Part shown: positions 46,275-58,300 of the stretch, piece by piece
Layout of the letters: every line of letters starts with the position of its first letter
Numbering within the stretch: position 1 is the stretch's first letter
From: Oryzias latipes
Taxonomy: Eukaryota > Chordata > Actinopteri > Beloniformes > Adrianichthyidae
Direction: 5' to 3'
NCBI RefSeq assembly: GCF_002234675.1
Contig: NC_019860.2
Location: forward strand, 17,538,536-17,602,535
Length of the DNA stretch: 64,000 nucleotides
Program-made: the position numbers and the translations under genes
Notes under the pieces: generated by a model
What the model was told of the DNA's origin: nothing
Databases searched by the model: none
The model's input: only the letters and a program-made list of their open reading frames with translations

Positions 46275-46760
46275 GACCTGCACCCTTGAGAACATGTCAT
46301 TCAACTACAGAAAGCTTCCTGACACATGCTGGGCATGTAGATGGGAAGCCCTGAAGGCCCTCAATAAGGTGATGGAGACTGTGGTGTAGATCATCACTGA
46401 TCCAACAGTCCAAGAGCCTCCAGACACTGCAGCTGGTGATGTAAGAAAGTACGGTACCTTAATGCCATAGATGTTACTGCACTTGCCTCTGATGCACTGC
46501 AGAACCAGGGTATTGACCTGTCCATGACACTGTTGTTGGTAGAGTGATGGATACTTTGTCCAATCTTAGAACAGATGAATAGTTTTCCAAACTGTTCCAC
46601 AATGCCACAGATTAAGCAGAGACGTCTGGGATTAGTAGTTCTACTTTCCCCTCTGGACAGAGAAGGCAGAGGAAGGTTCCCAAAAAGTAAAAACACAGAT
46701 CTGCTGCAGCCACAGAGAGCCACTCCTTCATTTCAGTATAGACCTTTCATTGGAAGTGGT
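46275..46760 (+). pseudogene. hAT-like (ZMYM/TTF-type) transposase relic
   Basis: Translated pieces in shifting frames read NYRKLPDTCWACRWEALKAL, then GYFVQS and RRLGLVVLLSPLDREGRG. This order resembles the middle of hAT-type transposases and their domesticated ZMYM relatives, where a TRWACR motif precedes the dimerisation region. It is broken by several stops and frameshifts. The match is from memory of family style, not an alignment. Confidence 0.4.
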
Positions 46761-46799
46761 CGCTTGAGCTGGACCGGTGTGACCATAGCAACAGATTTC

Positions 46800-48840
46800 T
46801 TTGTCTAACCCTTTTACTTAACAAAAGAGCTTGGATACTAAATAGAACAAATTTGTTTTTTTTAGAAGTTAATTTGGAGTTTTTAGTCACAGAAGAAAAT
46901 GTGTTTAGAAATGAATTAATTTTAGTATGTGCCCAATAATGTCAAATACTGGCAGTAGATAAAAGCTTGAGTCACAAACATTTGAAATTTATGTTTATAG
47001 CTCTTTTTTTTTTAATTCAGAAATGTACCATGCGTCCACCGGCTGCTATTACATCCATAAATTCAAGATGGCGAAGCACCGTTTTCAGAGGAAGTTTGTT
47101 TTTTAGGATGTTTAAGTACCTCACACCCCCCAATAACCCACATTTCCCTTGTATCTCTACTTCTTCCTTTAGAACTCCGCCAGTGTCAGACCGAGCTGAA
47201 AGGAAAGACATATGGAGAGGAAGGGAAAATGTGTGTTTAGAGAGGAACACATCCTGAACGGGGATAAACTCATCCACAAAAAATGCAGTTTGAGCAACAA
47301 CAACAAAAGAAAATCTCTTTTTTTTAATCCACAGGAACAGATTTAGTTTCTTTCCAGGCAAACCCTAAAAGGTCAGCAAAGAATGTGTCAAAGCAAATAA
47401 TTGAATCAATATTTTACCCGTACAGTTTAAAGACGATTACTATGCATCAGAGGTTTTGGTCTCGTCATTGGATAAATGGCATACTTTATTTTCCCCCTGA
47501 ACAACTATTGATCACATGCTTCGGCAGACATCATTTCATGCGGAATGTGGCCAGACAGCTGGATTTGATCCCAGGAAGTAGACGCCCTGATTCCTGTAAC
47601 ACCCATTTATTTCTCTTAATGGAGTCCCTCAGGTCTCTGTCGGGTCTTCTCTTAGAGGATAGCGCCGAACATTAAAGATAATCAATCAGTTATTAAACAC
47701 TTAAGGTTTGTCTGTGATCCATTAAGGTAAAAGCAAGGTTTGATGCAGCCTGAGCATGAAATTAAATTGATTCTAGAGTTGGGAGTGGAGCAATAAGGCT
47801 TCAAGTGGAAAAGCTAATTGACCAGAATAAAAAAAAAAAATTTTTTTTCCTCTAGAAAGTCTTGCTTTAGCCAAAAATCGTTAAAATAAGTTTTTTTGCA
47901 CCACTGGGTTTTGTCAATAAAACCAGTCTACTAAACTGATGACGGTTAGAAACGTTTAGAAGTGCAGACATGCAGAGGGAGGTGGATGACACAAGAAGAG
48001 GGTTGTCTGGTCCTATAGATCCACGTGGACTTGAGGGACATGCAGATGAACAGATGGTTGTGTTGGTCCATTAGCGTAGCTTTACAGTAGAAAAGCCATT
48101 AGCTACTCTAGAGTAACAGCTGTGGTGGAGTAAGGCTAAATGTTAAATATGTACAAGCTCATTATGTGTGTTTGTGTCTAAAATTGCAGCAAAATGTGTC
48201 CTTTGAAGAAACTGTGTCTGATTGCTTCAATACTTTGCTGCTGTTGCTTTTAAAAGTTGCTGCTAGCTAGAGGTCATGAAACCAGTCGCAGCCCCACCTA
48301 TTGGTCTGTAGTGGTGCAGCTTGTAGAGCTCATCCATTACCTCAGTAGGAAGGAACCATTGTTTTTTAGTGAGGTTTGATTGATCTGTCAATGACTTGCA
48401 TGATTGCAAAGTTTATTGCCGCTTCCCCGTAGTTTGTTTTCAAAAGAATGGTAAGTTCTAAAAAAAAAAAAAAAAAAAAAAAACACGGTTTAAATATTTG
48501 CACCCATTGAACCTCTGGTTGTCCAAACTGGACAGAGACCCAATTTGGTCCTTATTTAATTTTTCAATTTTAATTTCTTCATTTTAAACACAAATTAAAC
48601 CCAACACAAGAGTTGAGAATAGACAGATATAACAAGGCAGTGTGCTTGAAAAGGACTGGGTAGAGAAATCCCCCTTTTTACAACACCTGATGTGGTGCAA
48701 ATTTATATTTACAGTTTTTTTTATCCAAAACATTCATTATCTTGTTATTTTAGCTCTGCTGAAAATTTTATAAAAACAGATAATAATAATACAACGATTT
48801 CTGGCCACATTTTGACGGCGCCGGTTGACAGCAACCGCGG
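46800..48840. other. Desert segment, no gene seen
   Basis: AT-rich spacer with no supported gene. A run of about 24 A at 48460-48483 could be the tail of a retrotransposed sequence or a simple repeat; I could not find flanking duplications. About 46960-47360 has open frames on both strands but no homology or splice structure. Confidence 0.4.
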
Positions 48841-48983
48841 GTTTTCATCTGGCCCTGATCCATTATGATTTGATTAAAGAAGTACTAAGAAAGGCAGTTT
48901 TAATCCTCTACTCTTTTATATTTAACCTCCATCAGAACATGTTTAAAGCACCAAAAGCACAACTTTCATTGGAGTGAGTCTTT
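48841..48983. repeat. Repeat family F620 copy D, right end only
   Basis: The closing part AGCACCAAAAGCACAACTTTCATTGGAGTGAGTC (given here across 48946-48980, key words AAAGCACAAC and GGAGTGAGTC) matches the right end of 22041-22660. CTGATCCATTATGATTTGAT matches the segment before it. The left half is absent, so the copy is truncated or rearranged. Confidence 0.5.
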
Positions 48984-49339
48984 AAACCAACACAATTATT
49001 TACTGGCCTCATTAGGGACATTCTTTGGGGACTTTTTAAATGTCTTAAATCAAAGCGGCATATATAAAATTAATTTTAAATACTGGCAGCTGTAAATGGT
49101 CCGTAAAGATAACTGTTTAAAATATAATGAATTGATATGACTGGAACTGGAGAACTTGTCCAACCTTTTCAACACTGTAATAAGTACTCTATAAAAATGA
49201 TTATATTTTAAAGCTACATAGATTATTCTATAAAAAATTATTTATAAATAAAGAAGCGGCTTGCTAATGTAATTAATATTGATGAGGAAAAGGGGGTGAG
49301 TTTATATAAATTTATTTTTTCTTCTCACTCCTTTTTTCT

Positions 49340-50300
49340 TTTTTTTATTTTATTTTATTTTATTGATTTATTTCAAGCATTGTAGTCAAAGCAATAAAGA
49401 ATTTACACATATTTATCAAACTCATTACAGAAATGATGAAATGCATAGATTAAAAATACAGAAAATAAAACAAAAATGTCACTTAAATAACATTTGCTTA
49501 ATTAAATACAGTGATAATTAACTGAGGTATAAGTAGAGTTTGATTTATTGCTTGAAAAGGAGTGGGAAGAAGCAAGCTTATATAATCCCACCCCTACTGA
49601 GTTCATTCATTTGATAGTTTTACAGTGTTTTAAATCCGTTTCTGATCAGATAGATTCTCTTGAAGTAACAAAATCCAGTGCCTAGAAATGATTTATGATC
49701 TTAAGAAAACATTCATTCATGATTTCAGTAAACAGTAACGGTACCGATATGTAATAATCACTGAATATCATTAGAACACATGATCACATTAAACTAATTA
49801 TTATTGCTACACATTGCAGATCAAGTAAACAAAATCAATAACTTATTGATTGTAATTTAAACATTTCATTAATCATTATTACACATTACAATGTAACACT
49901 CATTGGTTGTAATTAAAAGAGCTTTGATTATTTCACCACAATCAAGTTCACACATGTATTTGGAATTATTCAAACACCTGTTGATCCTTAAATCCTCTTA
50001 TCTTCATATCCTGAAATAAGAGTTTCTTTATACATTTTCTTGAATATTTGAATATTTGAACATTGTTTGAGCTCATTACTTAAACCGTTCCAAAGTTTAG
50101 TGCCGCACACCGACACACAGAAACTTTTCTTTGTGGTTCTTATCAATTTGATCTTGAAGTTCCTACATCCCCTCAGTCTGTAGCCTCCTTCATTTTCTAA
50201 GAACTGTTTTTGGATATTGAATGGTAACGATTTCCAACTGGCTCTGTATAAAAGTTGCGCAGTGTAAAATCCACGAGGTCATGCAGTTTTAAAAGTATTG
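49340..50300 (-). mobile_element. LINE 3' part (non-LTR retrotransposon), minus strand
   Basis: On -, 50254-49988 is open for 88 codons to TAA. It reads [57 protein letters not shown] and FKKMYKET, the C-terminal signature of a common fish LINE ORF2 class. The 3' UTR continues to a tail made of TAAAA-type repeats at about 49340-49365. I lean to the L2/CR1 group but cannot fix the clade. It is 5' truncated. A second, plus-strand LINE 3' end lies at about 50360-50475, closing with TTCCATTCCATTCCAT. Confidence 0.68.
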
Positions 50301-50519
50301 ATTGATAAAATAGATTGTTTCGAATATGTATAGTTGTATAATTGTTCATAACATATGTGTTCATTTTTTTTTTCTGTTAGTGTTTATAATAAAGTTATTT
50401 TTCTTTATTTTCTCTTTTTTTCAGATGTATGTTTTTTATATATATTGAAAATAAACTTGTTTCCATTCCATTCCATAAAAACCACAGAAACTGTAAAGAA
50501 AAAAAGAAAAAAGGCCATT

Positions 50520-51200
50520 TTTGTCAGCTAATCACTTCCAGCAGTCAATCCTTTGACATATATTTTAGATGATTGAATTTTCTCAGATCTGCTGATGTCC
50601 TCATCCCCAGAGCCTGCCAGAAAGGCCTGAATGAGTGTCGGTGGTTTCATTATCTGAAAACCATGAAAGAATTCAGTCCAGAATCCACACATAAATGCTT
50701 GAATTTAATCCATCTGGCCTGAGGGAGTGCTTTGTTTATCACCTGTTCTCGCTGAAAGATTTGCCCACAGGGTTCTGTATTAATCGAGTGCTGATTAAAT
50801 GATGCAAGATGTTCCCTTTTCCCTTTGCTGAGCCGTGTCATAAATTTGCAGATGGTCGGGGCAAATCCCAAGAGTTTGCCTGGAAATGAGCAGAATGACA
50901 GCGGAGGTGCAATCCACCCTTCATTTAACTGCATTACAGTGCCGGGGCCCCACCTCCAGGGGACTTTGAATCATTTGTAACCTCGTTGAGTTCTGATTGC
51001 TGTTGGCTGTGGAGCTCTTCAGGGAGGACTAACCGGCAGATGTGCCGGGGGTTCTGGGTACTGGGATGTTTTTACACTGAGAGAAGCCTTCAATTTACTC
51101 CCAATTATTATCTCTAATGATTTTGGTTTGCCAGTTTCTGACGTTCAATCAACAATTTGCTAGGTTCGCATGTCCCATAATCTCCCATAATCCTTTGCAG
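50520..51200. other. Candidate conserved non-coding element cluster
   Basis: About 680 bases of balanced composition without homopolymers or window copies, for example TGATTAAATGATGCAAGATG, CCATCTGGCCTGAGGGAGTG and CTGCATTACAGTGCCGGGGC. It includes several homeodomain-like ATTA cores. No coding frame is convincing. It is the most enhancer-like block in the desert by eye. Confidence 0.35.
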
Positions 51201-54150
51201 TCAGAAGACCCAAAAAAACTGTTTTATGCATACGTGTCTGCTGTTGCCAAAAAAATCTGCCTTAAAAAGAAGACATCGCTCACCTTTGTGTTCAGTTATA
51301 AAGAAAAGCCTTGATATATTTTTGCCTCACTGGTGGCATCAACAGAGGATGGAGCACAAAGGAGTTGTACCCTTTTGTCTGTTTCACCTTGAACTAAGCG
51401 AGTACTGGTGGCAAATGGAGCTTAAAAGCTTCTGGGGAGGTTTTTAAGGTAGAAGATGAACTCGTCGCCCAGCAAGCTGCTGGGTCCTATCCAGTGCAAC
51501 ACGCAAAACTGTCTGAGGAGGGTTTCTAAGAACAAAAAAAAAGAAAAACCCTTCCATCTGTGATCCATCCTCAATCTGCAGCGTTGCTTGGAGATGACTG
51601 ATAGGTGGAGAGTGCAGAGGCTGCACACTGCTGATAAGGGAGGTTTACACAACCTTGTGGACTCACCTCTAATCTCAGCGCCCAGTTTGATTCCAGAGGT
51701 TTATTTGTGTTGGTATCTTGGGCCACCAAACGTCGACTTCTTTCTCTTTGGAGTACGGATGCACAGATTTTATCGTGTCCGCTTTCAATAAAGGAGAGCA
51801 AAGACAAGAGATATTGAGCTTAACCTTTGAACCTTGAGACTGTAATAAATTAACAATCAAAGCCAAATAGTTGTGTTTATGTAGCCACAATTGTGACTTG
51901 ATCAATGGGTCAATCAAAGGAAGTTATCAACTGACGTGAACATTCCTGTCCATAAGTCCTGGCAGTATAGCTCATCCCTCTTTTTAGTGTTTGTTTTGCT
52001 TCCTTTTTACAAAAGGTTGTGCAAATTACCTCTAAATAAAACTAGAAACTATTGAAAAAATAAAATATATAGGCTTATTCAAAACAAAGTCTGAAATACA
52101 TATATCTTATTTTTCGCACTGTAGAGCGCACCGGAATGTAAAACACATTAAGGCAGACAAAAGAGTCAGAGATTAGTCCGTCAGTCAGTCACAATTTATT
52201 AACTGTGATGACAGAACATGCCTGTAACACGCTACATGTAAGATGCGTTGGCATATTCACAATACTTGTGACTTCCAGTGTTGCTTGTACCATATAAAAA
52301 CCAAACTGATACAGCGGAAACGTTAAATGTGACTACACTAACTTTGTGACATAAAAAAACACACACACACAATCAGGCACCACAACACGTTAGCCGCATT
52401 ACCGTATTCATATCTAGGGGGGAATCAGACTTGAAATATAGTTACATTTATTTTTCATTACATTTAGTTACATTTATAAGTTATATCTGGCCCTTTCGAG
52501 AACAACCACTAAGCTGATGTGTCTGTTTTGGTGGGTGAAACGAAGCCGGCTCTAGGTCGACGTCATGAAATGGGCGGCACCCACAAGGAGCGAAAGGCGG
52601 AGCCTCAGAGTCGTTAATAAACTGCCAAAACAACTAATATTTCATTTAAAATCTTCAAAGGCAACATATTATCATATCTACAGATATAGTTTACTCTAAG
52701 AGGCTCAAGAAAAGCATAAGATCTGATAAGTGTTGGTAATATTTCTCTAAATGTTTATGCTAATGACGGCAATTATGATGCATCTCCCCTGGATGGCACA
52801 ACACCAGAAGAGTCTTCTTCTTTTTTTTTGTCCTCTGTGTGACGCTAAGCCTCCTGCCTCCTCGACAGAGACTATATGAGAATCTCTTCTGCTTGAATAC
52901 ATTACGGCGCATTACAACAGAAAAGAGCCACAGCAGGGATGTAATTGTGATTTAATAGCTTAAGACAGGAGATGGAGGCTTGATTAAGCAGCTAATCATG
53001 AACTTTTTTTTTTAATGCACAAATACTAGGTTTTAGTTCACCTTTGGTTGTTTACAAAACAACTGAATTTAGTATTTAAACAAAAAAACCGTGGGGTTAA
53101 AACGTTCATAAAATTTATAGCTCATCAAAGACAAAAGTTTTTATTTGTTTTTTTTTTAAAAAAGACAGTTTTTAAGGTAAATTGAGTTGTGGCTGAATAA
53201 AACAGACGCCCTGCAGGGATTCAGCTGAACACCAGGAGGGGTTGGCAACCGATCAGCTTCTTTGGCTCACTGTAGCATCAATGGCACAGTGGGGGGGGTG
53301 TGGGATGGGGGGGGGGGCATGCTAATCAAGGCAGGTGGGAGTCCTGCGAGCTTCTTCTTCAATAGCTGAAGTAAAAACACACGCAGCAGGTGGGGAGTCG
53401 CTCTCCGTTTCTTTAGAGCGTCACGCATGTAAATGATTTCGAGGAGCTCTGTGGCGTCTGTGATGCTGACTGTAGATCAGCTGTAACAGGCTCTGAGGCA
53501 GAGTCGACTGCAACCACATGGAATTAGCCCGAACCCGAGTGCCAGGGACAGGGACAAGAAAACAGAGGCAGCTGAGGGTAATAGTTAAGGGCAGGAAGGG
53601 GCAAATGGTAAAATATGGTCAGATTATATGCTCATTTGTCTTGTCAAAAAAGAAAAGAAAGGAATATGTAGGGGTTAGAGCAGTTACCTCTGAAGCAAAC
53701 GGTTGTGGGGTTTGAGAGGGTTTTACATGTCTAGTAACAACAACTGGATGGCTCAGTTGTAGAAACCAGGGCTCACGCTATGCTTGTAGCCACAAGGAAG
53801 GCCCGAATCTTGGCCCCCCCCCGTGCCGGTCCCCAGCCCAGATAAAGTACGGGGTTGAGTCAGGCGTAAAAATCTCTGCCCAAACCCCCTGTGCGAATCA
53901 ATGAAAGCTGCAGGGATGTGCCGAAAGGTGACCGAAACGTATTGACTAATGGTGTAATCACAAGCATGAAATTGTACCTTGAATTTGAACAGACTTGATT
54001 TCAAGCGTTACTTCATCTTGAACATGCGATGAGTTAGCATGTGTTGCTAACATTAGCAAAAACGACCAAAATCTCAAATAATTATTGGACTTTATACGTA
54101 AATGAATCAAGTCTAATTTGAATTAGATTTCTAACAGAACAGTGAATTCT
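51201..54150. other. Desert segment with repeat pieces
   Basis: About 52106-52430 begins TATTTTTCGCACTGTAGAGC and resembles the fish repeat whose ends read GCGCACC; a second copy is the one split by the Tc1 at 34293-35738. About 52740-52990 is a complex block and a possible conserved element. A G-rich low-complexity tract is at 53289-53319, and C-runs lie near 53813-53822. No gene is supported. Confidence 0.4.
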
Positions 54151-54156
54151 TGAATT

Positions 54157-54433
54157 CTGGGGTGTCCAAACTTTTTGCAAAGGGAGCCAGATATGGTGTT
54201 TTAAAAACATACGAGATGAAATGAATTATTGAATGCTTTTTTTTAATGGGTTACTTTTCATTTCTGTACATAGAACATAAACAAACTTCAATACAAATTA
54301 CTGTGAATTTCTGACTTTCTTAAAAATGCTGGGGGGGTCGCATATTATTGATTTTATGACAAGAGCTGGCATGCCGGTAGAGATGTAAACGCGGGCCACA
54401 TTTGGCCTACGGGACAGACTTTGGACGTGCCTG
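54157..54433. mobile_element. Short hAT-like MITE
   Basis: The left end CTGGGGTGTCCAAACTTTTTG and the right end ACTTTGGACGTGCCTG are imperfect inverted repeats of the CAGGGGTGTCCAAACT type. GGGCCACATTTGGCC follows inside the right end. Flanks CTTGAATT and CTTTCATT agree at six of eight positions, which may be a decayed 8-bp target duplication. It has no coding capacity. Confidence 0.6.
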
Positions 54434-54567
54434 CTTTCATTCATCAACTTTTTCACACTGACGATGTCACCAGTGGCGACTAATGACCCACACACTTTGA
54501 CCTAATGTAAAGTGCAGTAGAAGACAGTTACAGTAGTCATAAGAATGCTAACGCTGCCTTGTAATAG

Positions 54568-55388
54568 GATTACAGTCCCACTCCGGTCATCCTTTGATCT
54601 ATTTTTAAATTGTTCCCAGTGGTCTTTTAATTATGATGATGCCGTTTTTAGCCTAAATAAAAAAACTTGCATTGTTTTCAAGGACATAGTTTCTGCAGAG
54701 CGGCGTAGGGTGTAACAATGCGCTAAAATCTCAATTCGATTAGATTCAGAGTTTCATAGGGCTCGGTTCGATACGTTTCGGTTCGGTACTGCTGTTTAAC
54801 AAATATGCCTGATATGAACTGCTATTTTATGAACTATTATTTTATTGTGTATGTTTTGCTGCCGGACTCCAGAATTTCTCCCTTGGGAGTTTAATAAAGT
54901 TTTTATCTATCTATCTAGATAGATATATAGATAGACCCTCAGAGCCGCCAGAGCGGGTTGATAATAGAACCAGCCTCTGTTCTTTTGGAGGAAAACTTTT
55001 TTAACCCGGCGAACTAAGCAACACATTCTGAACGCGCGCTCACACACACACTTGCGCTGCACGCTCTGCCCCCCCTCCTTCCTACAGGCGCGCGAGTGCA
55101 GAAACCATTGAGAGTCTCGGCGGAATACCGCAAGTAAAATTAGTACCACCTCGGCGCAAAGTTAATACATTTGGGGGGAAAAAATAAACAAACAAAAAAA
55201 CAGAAACGGTACAAACGTGAACTGAACTGAAATGGCCATACCAAAGCAGTTCGGTCCAACTACATGTACAGTTACACCCCTACTAAGAAATGCAATTTTG
55301 TGCCTAATTTTCTTTAAATATGTCAGACATATGCCAAAAGAACATGGCAAGAACATCAAAACACCGTTTTCATTGGAGTGGCTCTTTA
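54568..55388. mobile_element. Repeat family F620 copy C with a nested insertion
   Basis: Left end TTACAGTCCCACTCCGGTCA and TTTGATCTATTTTTAAATTG; right end CATTGGAGTGGCTCTTTA. The inner half of the family is missing. In its place is a second element, about 54707-55283, with ends GGGTGTAACAATG and GTTACACCCCTAC and inner words GGTTCGATACGTTTCGGTTC, consistent with a hAT-type insertion. That element in turn contains a LINE-like 3' end with a TCTA tail at about 54835-54935, where TCTA units abut AGATAGATA to form a local palindrome. Confidence 0.6.
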
Positions 55389-58300
55389 TGGCCATGTTCA
55401 AATCAGGACGGGTTGGTCATCTAGCCACATTGTGCAAACAAAAGGCAAAATATTTCAGACTGTCATTCAGTTTTGTTTATCTCAACGCAAAGCCAACATT
55501 TATTTGCAGACAATATTGCTTGAAACAAGCTGTGACCAATGAGGAAAATGGAGATAAAGAAAATCGTCTTGTCCTGGCTTCACAGAACTTTAGTCAAATG
55601 TCAACCGAGTTGCCTCGTTGCCTTCCATCTTTATTTGTTCTAAGAACCTTACAAACCAAATGCAGGAGAACACTATAATATTTACCATAACAAGAAGGAC
55701 AGAAATGAAGTCCTGGAAAAGTTAAGACTGCTGAAGTCATTGATTCCATGGAGCAAATAGAAGCCAAATTAAACCCAACAGATTGTTCAGAAATGTATGG
55801 CTCCAAAATGAGTCACATTTAGCTTCATATTTCAGCTGTATGATAGCCAGATGTCCAACATGACCATGAATTTGAACACATTTGTGTGGGACATTCAGAC
55901 TTTAGGATAGACTTTATGCTTGAAAAATGACAGACAAACGAACTGATTGTTTATTGATCTCACAAAGATCCTTAGATATTACGTTTTTATTTGAGGCAGG
56001 CGCCCTGGACGCCCTAACATGCGTTGAATTAGTCAACATCCTGTAAAGCCCCCGCCCCTGCCAATTGAAAACGCCAAAGCAGGGAGCAGATGGCAAAAAA
56101 CGTCGAGCTGCAGAAGGTCAGTGGTCTGCATGTCGCCCAGGGTAAAGATGGGACATATGGGAAACCAGATTGGGAAATAAAAAAGGGAGGACCGAACAGG
56201 AAAACGTTGTCAAAGTAAGAGCTTTGCATTTCAAGCTTTTTATTTTTATTTTTTTTAACGCCAAAGCCATGGAAACATTCGAATCCACCTCTCCTGCTGG
56301 CGAACAACACGAAACGGTGTTTTTCCCCACCAAAGAGTTCCACTGAGACGCATGAAAGGGGCTTTTTTTAAATTATTTTCCCTCTCTCCGTGGCTCCCAC
56401 AGTCCCACTCCGAACACAAAACCCCCATGGAGAGAGGCACCAATCCAACAAGTTTGGCTGAAATGTGAGCTGATATCTTGATTGCAGGAACACTGGGGTG
56501 GGAAAGAGCTTTTCCACTGGTGTATGCAGTCCCTCACCTGCAGGAACAGTCGCTAAGCAGAAACAGAGCCACAGGGGAGCTTGTTTCAGGGAAAAAACAG
56601 AAAACTCCAATTTTGGGGTTGGTTCCTAAAGGATTTCACCACATTAAAAAAAAAAAAAATGTTTCCATTGTATTTGGCAAGAAAATGCGATGGGTGTTCA
56701 TAAACAGCAGGAAGGACGGAATGACACAGCGAGAATAAAACAATGCAGAATTCTAAGGAGTATGGTGTCATTATTCGTCGGACATTTTTTAAATTATTTT
56801 ATGTTTGAATTTATGATTTTTATCAAGTGTGCACAAAGCAGCAATTTTTAAGACATAATTAATCTTAAAAAAAGCATAAAAAGCTTTTAAATCAATGATA
56901 TAAACCTTCAAATGATGCTGCAAAACTTTTAGGGATTTTTTAAAGTGTAATAGGCAGATAGATAACCGACATGTCAGATTTGGTGGAAAATAAACATAGT
57001 TTTTGTTAAACCACTTACAAAAAAGTAGTGAAATTTTGAAAAGTTGTTCCAAAAATTGCACTAAAAGTTATCAGAACTTGACAAAAGTGTCTTCTTCCAA
57101 CACATTGAAAGCCATTTTCATCACAAATGCATTCAAAACTTGCTTTAGCGCCACTTCATTGATTGGATCTTTTCTACTTATCTTGTTACATTAACATCTC
57201 TAAACAATACTGGCAACTATGTACATACAAACACCACTTGCAACTATTGAGATTAACTTGTTCCAACGCTACAAAACATTTGTGTTTCATTCTACTTCAC
57301 TAAATGTAGAATAAATGATTTCGTCTTGCAAAATAATACAACTGAAGTAAAGTAAAAGATAACATTGAAATATTTATAGATTAAAAGTATAATGGAGAAA
57401 AAAAAATCATGTTTTTTTCTCACAGTGAGACAGAAAACCAAAAGTTAGACACTTCCTTAACATAAAACAACATAAATTAGGGAAAAAGTCTAAATATTAT
57501 TTAAAATTCTGTTAATATAAACTATTTTCCGTTTTTTTATGTCTTTACACCAAATATTAAAGAAACAGGCAATAAAAGTTGTAAAAAAAAGGTATTTGCA
57601 ATTACATTTTTCCCTTACTTTAGTAAAAATGTAAATTAATATCTGTTTTTGTTGGTTTTTATAATACAGCAGATGCCTGTCAATTAGAATCCAACATTTT
57701 GACGATAAAAAAGCATTATTTGTTCGCCACCAATTGATAAATAAACAAACATTTAGAGCCTTTTAGGAAAACAAAAGTGCAAAAAAGGCTTGAAAAGGAA
57801 GAAATTCTAAGTGGCCTTTCCTCCTTGTGTCAGCATTTGGGATTAAGTCGCACCACTTCAGTCAGAACGAACTGAAAGCTGGTCATAAAGCCCAAGCTGT
57901 CTGAGCGTCTCAGATTCAGAACTGTTCCTCTCTTCATCCTCTTTTCTCAAGACCTTCTGCGTGAGCCCAGCGCCAGCTTTTTCAGTGAAAAAAGAAACAA
58001 GAAAAAAAAGCCCATTGTTTCACATTTAGCCAGTCTGTGTGTTACAGCTGTGTGTGACCGATTGTGTGAGGCAGGAGGACGGAGGAGGAAACAATGAGCC
58101 ACCAGTTTAGACCTATTGATCTACACTGGCTTGTCTGTGTCCGTCCCATCTGGTCTTACAGGAAAATAGGGAAACAAGGGGGTGGCAGTGGGGTATCAGA
58201 TTGAAATGCAGAGTGTGAGAACGCCCCGATCCCCCCCCCCCCCCAACAACTCCACATTCACCAGCATAAACAACAGAGTTCTGCTGCCTCCTCGTCTGAG

